From JAFECT01 sp963838235 (lineage in GTDB: Bacteria; Pseudomonadota; Alphaproteobacteria; Caulobacterales; Caulobacteraceae), in NCBI GenBank assembly GCA_963838235.1, contig CAWIQJ010000006.1, forward strand, positions 372,001 through 436,000: a stretch of 64,000 bases of DNA. Reading direction: 5' to 3'. Below are positions 57,074 to 64,000 of this stretch, one piece after another. Position 1 is the first letter of the stretch. Each line of letters begins with the position of its first letter. The translations under genes were made by a program, and so were the position numbers. The notes under the pieces are model-generated. The model saw only the letters and a program-made list of their open reading frames with translations. It was not told the origin of the DNA and did not search any database.

Positions 57074-57091
57074 CCGTCGCGGAACTGTTGC
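57074..57091 (+). promoter_or_regulatory. Possible degenerate PHO box before the second pstS gene
   Basis: CCGTCGC-GGAA-CTGTTGC has the heptamer-4-heptamer layout of a PHO box, with several mismatches to CTGTCAT. Spacing alone is the argument, so confidence is low. Confidence 0.25.
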
Positions 57092-57156
57092 AGTGGGCGC
57101 CTATCAGGCGTGAAGGCTGACGGTCTGGGGGACCGTTCGGATCCAGGAGCTCTCTC

Positions 57157-58191
57157 ATGTTCAAGAAACTCGCCGTGGCGCTCGCCATGACCCTTTGTGC
57201 GGGCGTGGCCTCGGCCAGCGCCGCGGACATCTCGGGCGCCGGCTCGACCTTTGCCGCGCCGATCTACACCAAGTGGGCGGAAGCCTACCGGGCCCAGACC
57301 GGTTCGGGCCTGAACTACCAGTCGATCGGATCGGGCGGCGGTATCCGCCAGATCAAGAACAAGACGGTCGATTTCGGGGCGTCGGACAAGCCGCTGCAGC
57401 CCTCCGACCTCGCGGCCTCCGGCCTCTACCAATTCCCGACGATCATCGGCGGCGTCGTGCCGGTGTTCAACGTGGGCGGCCTGCAGCCCGGCCAACTGCG
57501 CCTGACCGGCGCCGTGCTCGGCGACATCTACATGGGCAAGGTCACCAAGTGGAATGACCCGGAGATCGCTCGCTTGAACCCGAGCGTCCACATGCCGAAC
57601 CTTCAGATCACCGTCGTGCACCGTTCCGACGGCTCGGGCACGTCCTTCATCTACACGTCGTACCTGTCCGCCGTGAACCACGACTGGGCGACCAAGGTCG
57701 GCGCGAGCGACAGCGTGCAGTGGCCCGTGGGTCTTGGCGGCAAAGGTAACGAAGGCGTCGCCGCTTTCGTGCGTCAGACGGTCGGCTCGATCGGTTATGT
57801 CGAATACGCCTACGCCAAGCAGAACCACCTCAACTACGCTTCGGTCCAGAACCGCGCCGGCGCCTGGGTGCTTCCACGCGCGGCGAACTTCGCGGCGGCA
57901 GCGTCGGGTGCTCCGTGGACGACTGCACCCGGCAACTTCCTGCTCTTGATTAACCAGCCCAGCGCGCAGGCTTGGCCGATCACGGGCGCGACCTTCGCGA
58001 TCGTTTACAAGAGCCAGGCGAACGAGGCGAGCTGCAAGGCGACGCTGAAGTTCTTCGACTGGGCCTTCAAGAACGGCGACCCGGCCGCAAATGCGCTCGA
58101 CTACGTGGCGCTCCCGGCGTCGGTGAAGGCTTTGCTCCGCAGGCAATGGACGGCCAACGTCCGCGGACCCGAAGGACCTTGTTACCCGTAA
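57157..58191 (+). CDS. pstS: Phosphate-binding protein PstS, periplasmic copy
   Basis: The 344-residue protein has an ordinary Sec signal (MFKKLAVALAMTLCAGVASASA; no lipobox Cys at the cleavage site) and the same phosphate-binding motifs as its neighbour: ISGAGSTFAAPIYTKWAEAY, GSGGGIRQIKNKTVDFGASD, HRSDGSGTSFIYTSYL. Being soluble while the first copy is lipid-anchored is a real difference in location. GGAG lies seven bases before ATG 57157. The frame is intact. Confidence 0.94.
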   Translation: MFKKLAVALAMTLCAGVASASAADISGAGSTFAAPIYTKWAEAYRAQTGSGLNYQSIGSGGGIRQIKNKTVDFGASDKPLQPSDLAASGLYQFPTIIGGVVPVFNVGGLQPGQLRLTGAVLGDIYMGKVTKWNDPEIARLNPSVHMPNLQITVVHRSDGSGTSFIYTSYLSAVNHDWATKVGASDSVQWPVGLGGKGNEGVAAFVRQTVGSIGYVEYAYAKQNHLNYASVQNRAGAWVLPRAANFAAAASGAPWTTAPGNFLLLINQPSAQAWPITGATFAIVYKSQANEASCKATLKFFDWAFKNGDPAANALDYVALPASVKALLRRQWTANVRGPEGPCYP

Positions 58192-58238
58192 GGCTGTCGA
58201 GGCTCGCGCGACGCGCGGGAGATTGGGCTTGGCTCCTC

Positions 58239-58276
58239 GGGGCGCTCTCTACAGAAGTCTCTGATGGGAGCGCCCC
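58239..58276 (+). other. Stem-loop between pstS and pstC
   Basis: GGGGCGCTC (58239-58247) and GAGCGCCCC (58268-58276) form a 9-bp stem with a 20-base loop and no T-run. It is more likely an mRNA stability or processing element than a terminator, and could make pstS more abundant than pstCAB. Confidence 0.5.
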
Positions 58277-58368
58277 GGGTCCGCTCTGGCGGACGGGTCA
58301 GGGGCCAGTTTCCAGGGGCGGCGCGGCGTTCTAGGTTCCGCCAGGGATCGTCAGGATTCGTTTTTCGC

Positions 58369-59315
58369 ATGTCGCTTAACCGATCAGCCAAGGCCAAACC
58401 TTCGGGGCGCCGTTCGATCCCTGGTTCCGCTGGCTATGTTGGAGCGCGGCGACCCTCCTGCTCGCGGCTCTGGGCGGCGTCGTTGTGTCGCTGGTGATCG
58501 GCGGCTGGCCCGCCCTGAGCAAGTTCGGATTCCGCTTCCTGACCGACACGGAATGGAACCCTGTGACGGACCAGTACGGCGCGGCGGGTCCGATTGCCGG
58601 CACGATTATTTCCGCCGTACTCGCCCTCGCCATGGCGCTTCCCCTGGCGCTCGGAATCTCGGTTTTTCTTGTCGAATTCTGCCCGAAGATCATCGCGCGG
58701 CCCATTGCCGTAGCGGTCGAGTTGCTCGCCGGCATCCCGTCCATCGTTTACGGCATGTGGGGCCTGTTCGTTTTCGCGCCCTTCTTCGCTCAGCACATCC
58801 AGCTACCCCTGACCACGGCGGCGCCGCCGGGTTCGATCTGGGAGAAGCTGGTTCAGGGGGTTCCGAACGGCGCGAACATCTTCACCGCGTCGGTAATCCT
58901 GGCGATCATGATCCTGCCGTACATGGCGGCGGTTTTCCGCGAGCTGTTCCTGACCGTGCCGCCGCAACTTCGGGAAAGTTCGTTCGCCTTGGGATCCACA
59001 TCGCTCGAGACCGTGACCAAGGTGCTTCTTCCCTACGTCAGGCGCGGCAGCATCGGCGTGGTCATGTTGGGCTTGGGCAGGGCTCTTGGCGAGACCATGG
59101 CGGTCACGTTCATCATCGGAAACACGCACGACTTTCCGAAGTCTCTGTTCGCCTCCGGATCGACCATCGCTTCGACGATCGCCAACGAGTTCACCGAAGC
59201 GACGAGCGACATGCACGTCTCGGCGCTGATCGCGCTCGGCCTCGTTCTGTTTGCGATCACGTTCACGGTGTTGGCCATCGCGCGCGGGCTTCTCAGCTCG
59301 CAACGGTACACCTGA
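58369..59315 (+). pseudogene. pstC: Phosphate ABC transporter permease PstC (one frame change as given)
   Basis: PstC is one of the two membrane subunits for phosphate import. The main frame holds membrane helices with AGPIAGTIISAVLALAMALP, VELLAGIPSIVYGMWGLFVF, and the EAA loop with ALGRALGETMAVTFIIG. The first helix (WLCWSAATLLLAALGGVVVS) has no start codon in its frame; ATG 58369 (MSLNRSAKAKPSG) lies in another frame, and one base added near 58408 joins them. So I take ATG 58369 as the start, with a lost base. Confidence 0.87.
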
Positions 59316-59328
59316 GGGGGTGATTCAT

Positions 59329-60219
59329 ATGGCTGATGCACTCCCCATTCGATCGAGATCAGGCCGCCCGGCGCGGCGCAAGCTCTACAACGCCATCTTC
59401 ATTGGCCTGTGCGCGCTTGCGACGATAATCGCGCTCTCGGCCCTTGCGCTGATTATGTGGTCTCTCATCGAGAAGGGGCTCGGCGGCTTCGACACGCACC
59501 TGTTCACGCGCGATACGCATTCTCCCTGCAACGGCGATCCGACATGCGCCGAGGGCGGGCTGCGCAACGCAATTGTCGGTTCGGCCGTAATGCTGCTCGT
59601 TGCGATGTTGATCGCTCTTGCCGTCGGCATATTGGCCGGGACGTGGTTGGCCGAGTTCGGCGGTGAAAGCCGGTATGGCCACGTCGTCCGGTTCCTCAAC
59701 GACGTACTGCTGACGGCGCCCTCGATCCTCGTCGGCGTGTTTGTGTATCAGATCATGGTGAAGCCGCAGCTTCCCGGGTTTTCTGGTCTCGCCGGCGCCG
59801 TAGCGCTTGCGATTCTTGCCGTCCCGGTGGTCGCTAGAACAACGGAAGACATTCTAGCGCTTCAGGCGCAATCGCTTCGCGAAGCGGGCGCGGCGCTGGG
59901 CACGCCGAAATGGATCGTAGTGCGCAAGATCATTTGGCGCGCCGCGGGCGGGGGCCTGCTGACCGGGGCGCTTCTCGGATTCGCGCGGATCAGCGGCGAA
60001 ACCGCGCCGCTCCTTTTTACCGCCTTCGGCAATCCATCGCTCAGCTTTGACGTGCTTCACCCCATGTCGAGCGTGCCGCAAATCATCTTTCAGTACGCGC
60101 TCAGTCCCTATGACGACTGGATCAAAGTCGCCTGGGCTGGCGCGCTTCTCATGGCGGTCGTTGTCCTCGCCGTAAACATCCTCGGACGCATCCTTGCCCG
60201 GGAGCCGAAACGCTCATGA
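59329..60219 (+). CDS. pstA: Phosphate ABC transporter permease PstA
   Basis: The 296-residue permease has a basic N-terminus, a first helix (about 20-45), a periplasmic loop with Cys residues (CNGDPTCAEGGLRNAI), and the core helices with VRFLNDVLLTAPSILVGVFVYQI. The EAA-like loop is REAGAALGTPKWIVVRKIIWRAAGGG. GAGGGGG lies eight bases upstream of ATG 59329. The last base of the frame overlaps pstB as ATGA. Confidence 0.93.
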   Translation: MADALPIRSRSGRPARRKLYNAIFIGLCALATIIALSALALIMWSLIEKGLGGFDTHLFTRDTHSPCNGDPTCAEGGLRNAIVGSAVMLLVAMLIALAVGILAGTWLAEFGGESRYGHVVRFLNDVLLTAPSILVGVFVYQIMVKPQLPGFSGLAGAVALAILAVPVVARTTEDILALQAQSLREAGAALGTPKWIVVRKIIWRAAGGGLLTGALLGFARISGETAPLLFTAFGNPSLSFDVLHPMSSVPQIIFQYALSPYDDWIKVAWAGALLMAVVVLAVNILGRILAREPKRS

Positions 60220-61025
60220 CCGCCACCACGCCCGAGACCTACAAATCCTTCATGACCGAGCCGCCGTCGGACACGGTCACCCTGCGCACGCGCGAGCTCG
60301 ACTTCTACTACGGCAAGACCCAGGCCCTTTATAAGGTAAACCTGCCGGTGGCCAAGAACGCGGTGACCGCGCTGATCGGACCGTCCGGGTGCGGAAAGTC
60401 GACGCTGTTGCGCGCGCTGAACCGGATCTATTCGCTCTACCCCGGCCAGCGCGCGGTGGGCGAGGTTCTGCTCGACGGCGAAGACGTGCTGGGCCCCAAG
60501 GTGGATCTCGCCAACCTGCGCTCGCGCGTCGGCATGGTGTTTCAGAAGCCGACGCCGTTCCCGATGTCGATCTACGACAACGTCGCCTTCGGCGTGCGCC
60601 TCTACGAAGGCCTGCCCAAGCGCAAGATGGACGAGCGGGTGGAAAACGCGCTGCGCAAGGCCGCGCTCTGGGACGAGGTGAAGGACAAGCTGCACACCTC
60701 CGGCCTTGGCCTCTCCGGCGGCCAGCAGCAGCGCCTGTGCGTCGCGCGCGGCATCGCGGTGGAACCCGAAGTGCTGTTGCTCGACGAACCGGCCTCGGCG
60801 CTCGACCCGATCTCGACCGCCAAGCTCGAGGACACCATCATCGATCTGAAGCGCGACTACACGATCGTCATCGTCACCCACAATCTGCAACAGGCCGCGC
60901 GCGTGGCCGACCACACCGGTTTCATGTTCCTCGGACGCATGATCGAGTTCGGCCCGACCCAGGACCTGTTCATCAATCCCAAGGCCAAGCGCACGGCCGA
61001 CTATGTCGGCGGCCGCTTCGGCTAA
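60216..61025 (+). CDS. pstB: Phosphate ABC transporter ATP-binding protein PstB
   Basis: The 269-residue ATPase has Walker A GPSGCGKST, Q-loop VFQKPTPFPMSIYDN, ABC signature LSGGQQQRL, Walker B LLLDEPASALD, and H-loop VTHNLQQAARV. It powers phosphate import. ATG 60216 overlaps the pstA stop (ATGA). No phoU follows within the window, whereas in Caulobacter phoU and phoB usually follow pstB. Confidence 0.96.
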   Translation: MTATTPETYKSFMTEPPSDTVTLRTRELDFYYGKTQALYKVNLPVAKNAVTALIGPSGCGKSTLLRALNRIYSLYPGQRAVGEVLLDGEDVLGPKVDLANLRSRVGMVFQKPTPFPMSIYDNVAFGVRLYEGLPKRKMDERVENALRKAALWDEVKDKLHTSGLGLSGGQQQRLCVARGIAVEPEVLLLDEPASALDPISTAKLEDTIIDLKRDYTIVIVTHNLQQAARVADHTGFMFLGRMIEFGPTQDLFINPKAKRTADYVGGRFG

Positions 61026-61225
61026 ACAGCCAGACGGATAAGCGGCGCCAAAAGACCTTTATTCGATCCGCCACGCGGATTCGCTTGTGCGCGCACGGCC
61101 CAGCCGGGTTTAGCGCAGCTTTGCCGCGTGCGGCAGAGCCACCGCGCTGAACCTAATCCTAAGCGCACGCGTTCTTCTCGCCCGAACATAGCAAAAGGAC
61201 GCGGCAAAGGGGCCGCGACAGGGCA

Positions 61226-61987
61226 ATGACCACCGCCATCACCACCACCGACCTCGATGATGACGCCTTTGCGCCGTCGCCGACAGGGTCTGCTTTTTCC
61301 GAAACGACCGAGGGTTCGACGATCCCGGTCAACTCGATCCTCGCGCGCAAGCACACCCCGAACCAGCATCGCGGCCGCCTCGTCCTGGTGGCGGGCATTT
61401 CCATGCTTGCGCTCGCCGGCATCGCCGCGGGCGCGCTCGCCATCATGAGTCACCCGGACAACCACACGCCGAGCCAGCCGCCGCTCGCCGTACAGAGCGC
61501 GGCGGCGAATGTGCAGGCCGCCGGCGTCCTGACCCCGTCGCAAGGCGGCGCTGCGGCCGCGCCGTCATCGGCGGCGACGACCACCGAGACCTCGACCGCT
61601 GTGACCCCGGCCGCGCCGATCGTGCGGCGAAGCCGCCTCTCGCCGCCCGCCACCGCGCCCCTGCCGGGCGCCGGTCCCAGCGACGCCGTTCCGGCTGCGC
61701 GCGCCGCCCCGGCGCCGATCGCGATCGTGCCGCCGCCGGTGCCCGCCCAACCCGCGACGCCGGCCACGAACCAGATGGCCCCGGTGGTCGGCCCCACGAC
61801 CGCGCCGGCGCCGCCGCCGGCTCAACCGGTGACCCCGCAGAGCGCTGCGCAGCAGCCGGCCACGCCACAGCCTCAGCCGCAGCCGGCCACGCCGCAACCG
61901 GCGACGCCGCAGGCCGTGTCCGACGAGACGGCCGCTCCGTCGCTCGCCAAGCTGCCGTTGAGTGCGATCCTGTCTCAGCGGACCTGA
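61226..61987 (+). CDS. Pro/Ala-rich single-span protein 1, 253 residues
   Basis: The N-terminal cytoplasmic part (about 50 residues, acidic then basic) precedes one membrane helix (about 52-74, RLVLVAGISMLALAGIAAGA), and then about 180 residues rich in Pro, Ala, Thr and Gln with PATPQP-like repeats. It is presumably a periplasmic spacer. No family is recognised. It has the same layout as the next protein and is followed by a strong terminator. Confidence 0.6.
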   Translation: MTTAITTTDLDDDAFAPSPTGSAFSETTEGSTIPVNSILARKHTPNQHRGRLVLVAGISMLALAGIAAGALAIMSHPDNHTPSQPPLAVQSAAANVQAAGVLTPSQGGAAAAPSSAATTTETSTAVTPAAPIVRRSRLSPPATAPLPGAGPSDAVPAARAAPAPIAIVPPPVPAQPATPATNQMAPVVGPTTAPAPPPAQPVTPQSAAQQPATPQPQPQPATPQPATPQAVSDETAAPSLAKLPLSAILSQRT

Positions 61988-62010
61988 GGACGCCAACCGA
62001 ACCAAGCCAG

Positions 62011-62040
62011 GCGCCGGCCCTTGCGGCCGGCGCTTTTTTG
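62011..62040 (+). terminator. Strong intrinsic terminator
   Basis: GCGCCGGCC (62011-62019), five-base loop, GGCCGGCGC (62025-62033), then TTTTTT. Confidence 0.92.
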
Positions 62041-62180
62041 TTGGGAAAAGAAAGGGCTGCGACGGCGACGGGCGCGTTCAGCCATGAATCCGCCCTATCC
62101 CAAAGTCACGGTATCGGGGATTTCCTGTCGGGCTGGCCAGGTTTAAGAGGAGGGAACGCGGCGCCCGCCGCGATTGAGCC

Positions 62181-63347
62181 ATGTCCAGCACAACCCGCGA
62201 CACGCCCGACAATCCCTACCGCAAGGCCGACCCTTGGGGGGCGCGCCCGACGGTCCCGCAGGTGTTCACCGTCCAGGCCGCACCCGCGCCGGTGCGCCGT
62301 GTGTTCAAGCCGATCTCCCAAGCGCCCCAGGCGGCGGTCGCGCCGCGCGCCGAGCGGCTGCATCTGACGCCGGTCGCCGAACCCTATGACGAACCGCCGC
62401 CGCCGCGCGCCGATACTAGGCCCACGCCCGCGCCGGACCTGATCACCGCCCGCCGGGCGCCGTTCGCGGGCTCGGCGCCCCTGCCGGCGAGCGAACGCGC
62501 GCGCAGCTTTGTCGGCGCCGCCCCCATCGCCCAGCCGGACGCGGTGAAGCCGGTGGACGCGCCGGTTCAGGCCGAACGCGCGCCCGCCGCGCCGTCCCGC
62601 CTGGCGCCCTTCGCCCGCTCGGACGCCGCCCCGCGCCCGACGCCCGCGCCCCGCCCCGCGGCCGCCCCGGAGCCCGCGGTGAAGCGTGAAGCGCCTGTGG
62701 CGCTGCGCCCGGTTCCCCTGGCCGCGATCGCGCCGCCGGTCGGCGGCTTTGCCCCGGGCCGCACCTCGGGCGGCCGCCGCACGGGCCGGCCGCTGCCGAA
62801 GGGCCTGTTGGCCGCCAGCCTGCTGGTTCTCGCCGGTGTCGCCGCTATCGCCGCCGCGGTGGTGCTCAAGCCCTGGGCGCCGCATCCCGGCGCCGTGGAC
62901 GCGCTCGCAGCCCAGAGCGCCAAACCGCCCGCGCCGCTGACCATCACGCGCACGCCCGATCCGTTTGCGGCCAACGCGGCGACGCTGCCCGCATCGACGT
63001 CGCCGGCCCCGGTCACGACCGCCGTCGCCTCGCTGACGCCGCGGGTCGGACGCCCTGCGCCCGTCGCCGCTTCACCGGCGCTTGTATCGACCAACCCGAG
63101 CGTCCCGCCGCCCGCCGCCGACGCCGCGCCGCAACCCGGCGCCGTCCAGCCGGCCGCTGCGGCGGCTGCGCCGCCCAAGGCTGCGCCCACGCCGATCGTG
63201 GTGTCGCTGCCCCCGGAGATGGCGGCAAAGCCCGCCGCCGCTCAGCCCGAGCCGGTGAAGATCGCGGCCCCGCCGCCCAAGGCGCCGTCGTCGGAAACCA
63301 TCTCGACCTCGCACCTGCCGGGCGACAGCGTCGGTCCGCACCAGTAG
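62181..63347 (+). CDS. Pro/Ala-rich single-span protein 2, 388 residues
   Basis: The 388-residue protein begins MSSTTRDTPDNPYRKADPWG, has a long disordered basic/Pro-rich cytoplasmic region, one membrane helix (about 209-231, GLLAASLLVLAGVAAIAAAVV), and a Pro/Ala/Thr-rich periplasmic tail. It resembles the preceding protein in layout but not clearly in sequence. Unknown function; could be a cell-envelope scaffold or spacer. ATG 62181 is 141 bases after the preceding terminator, so it has its own promoter. Confidence 0.6.
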   Translation: MSSTTRDTPDNPYRKADPWGARPTVPQVFTVQAAPAPVRRVFKPISQAPQAAVAPRAERLHLTPVAEPYDEPPPPRADTRPTPAPDLITARRAPFAGSAPLPASERARSFVGAAPIAQPDAVKPVDAPVQAERAPAAPSRLAPFARSDAAPRPTPAPRPAAAPEPAVKREAPVALRPVPLAAIAPPVGGFAPGRTSGGRRTGRPLPKGLLAASLLVLAGVAAIAAAVVLKPWAPHPGAVDALAAQSAKPPAPLTITRTPDPFAANAATLPASTSPAPVTTAVASLTPRVGRPAPVAASPALVSTNPSVPPPAADAAPQPGAVQPAAAAAAPPKAAPTPIVVSLPPEMAAKPAAAQPEPVKIAAPPPKAPSSETISTSHLPGDSVGPHQ

Positions 63348-63381
63348 GGGCAGCAGAAGGACGGGCGGGGTTTCTGTGTGC

Positions 63382-63426
63382 GCGGGTCCCGGGCGGAAAA
63401 CCGCTGCGCACTTTTCCTGGACCCGC
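63382..63426. repeat. Direct repeat copy 1 (GGGCGGAAAACCGC... type)
   Basis: GCGGGTCCCGGGCGGAAAAC begins a 45-base unit ending GGACCCGC. The unit also has inverted ends (GCGGGTCC against GGACCCGC). Copy 2 follows 14 bases later. This type of unit I remember as common in alphaproteobacterial intergenic regions. Confidence 0.75.
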
Positions 63427-63440
63427 GGATTTTTGTTTGC

Positions 63441-63485
63441 GCAGGTCCCGGGCGGAAAACCGCTTCGCACTTTTCCTGGACCCGC
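63441..63485. repeat. Direct repeat copy 2, adjacent to the lepA stop
   Basis: A second 45-base unit, matching copy 1 at 43 of 45 positions by eye (differences at the third base and in CCGCTTCG/CCGCTGCG). It ends two bases before the lepA stop codon (complement at 63487-63489) and fills the convergent gap. Confidence 0.75.
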
Positions 63486-63486
63486 G

Positions 63487-64000
63487 TCAGTCCTCGTCCA
63501 TCTTGAGCGCCGCAATGAAGGCTTCCTGCGGGATGTCGACCTTGCCGAACTGGCGCATCCGCTTCTTGCCTTCCTTCTGCTTGTCGAGAAGTTTGCGCTT
63601 GCGGGTGGCGTCTCCGCCGTAGCATTTGGCGGTCACGTCCTTGCGCAGCGCGCGCACGGTCTCGCGCGCGATGATCTTGCCGCCGAGCGCCGCCTGGATC
63701 GGAATCACGAACAGGTGCGGCGGGATCAGCTCCTTCATCTTCTCGCACATCGCGCGCCCGCGGGTTTCGGCGCGGTCGCGGTGCACCAGCATGGACAGGG
63801 CGTCGACGGGTTCGCTGTTGACCAGGATCTGCATCTTCACCAGATCGCCGATGCGATGGCCGATCATCTCGTAATCGAAGGACGCATAGCCCTTGGAGAT
63901 CGACTTCAGACGGTCGTAGAAATCGAACACCACCTCGTTCAACGGCAGATCGTAGATCAGCATGGCGCGGGAGCCGACATAGCTCAGCTCGCGCTGCACG
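63487..64000 (-). CDS. lepA: Elongation factor 4 (LepA), C-terminal part (partial)
   Basis: LepA is a ribosome-associated GTPase that can back-translocate the ribosome. Visible here are 171 residues of the C-terminal region: ELSYVGSRAMLIYDLPLNEVVFDFYDRLKS, SKGYASFDYEM, and the LepA-specific end GGKIIARETVRALRKDVTAKCYGGDATRKRKLLDKQKEGKKRMR. The GTPase domain lies beyond the right edge of the window. The frame is intact over this stretch. Confidence 0.95.
   Translation of the reverse strand, partial: VQRELSYVGSRAMLIYDLPLNEVVFDFYDRLKSISKGYASFDYEMIGHRIGDLVKMQILVNSEPVDALSMLVHRDRAETRGRAMCEKMKELIPPHLFVIPIQAALGGKIIARETVRALRKDVTAKCYGGDATRKRKLLDKQKEGKKRMRQFGKVDIPQEAFIAALKMDED

Overview
The window comes from a GC-rich alphaproteobacterium, most likely of the order Caulobacterales (Caulobacter/Phenylobacterium-like). 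The assignment rests on gene content and order: secB next to dnaQ, a Tim44-domain gene and mltA; tsaB-rimI-fur-miaB-phoH-ybeY-corC-lnt-XRE-metK-trmB; rimP-nusA-ylxR-infB; and rbfA-truB-rpsO-pnp. It also fits a Fur without the C-terminal CxxC, a very large NAD-glutamate dehydrogenase, and several palindromic repeats of a kind I remember from alphaproteobacteria. Genus-level identity is inference.

Layout: 1-3.7 kb holds the dnaQ tail, secB, a Tim44-domain protein, mltA and an AI-2E-family permease. 3.9-8.8 kb is one huge NAD-GDH gene broken by several frame changes. 8.9-19.3 kb is a housekeeping run (nfu, tsaB, rimI, fur, miaB, phoH, ybeY, corC, lnt, an XRE regulator, metK, trmB and a 33-codon membrane ORF). 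After an erythromycin-esterase-like gene on the other strand come rimP-nusA-ylxR-infB (20.6-26.7 kb), with a promoter and an early intrinsic terminator in the leader. A 7-kb accessory block (secreted protein, serine hydrolase, lipoprotein, DUF2459, two tandem TPR-sulfotransferases) separates infB from rbfA-truB-rpsO-pnp (33.7-38 kb). 38-45.7 kb holds a cyclophilin, a RibD-like deaminase, gpmA, kdsD, a phosphomannomutase, a CHAD protein and glmM. 45.8-53.5 kb holds glmS, galU, a UDP-sulfoquinovose synthase, an alpha/beta hydrolase and two glycosyltransferases. infC, with a probable AUU start, and a membrane protein follow. The pst phosphate operon with two pstS copies spans 55.8-61 kb. Two Pro/Ala-rich single-span proteins and the lepA C-terminus end the window.

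Themes: translation and RNA metabolism (rimP, nusA, infB, rbfA, truB, rpsO, pnp, infC, lepA, tsaB, rimI, miaB, ybeY, trmB); envelope precursor supply (kdsD, phosphomannomutase, glmM, glmS, galU, sulfoquinovose synthase, heptosyltransferase-like gene); and phosphate uptake.

Caveat: about ten genes, several of them normally essential or strongly conserved, show single-base frame changes, often at G/C runs, while neighbouring long genes are intact. The simplest reading is residual indel errors from a noisy assembly. I type these genes as pseudogene because the reading frame is broken as given, but I expect most to be intact in the organism. No tRNA, rRNA, CRISPR array, prophage or transposase was recognised.
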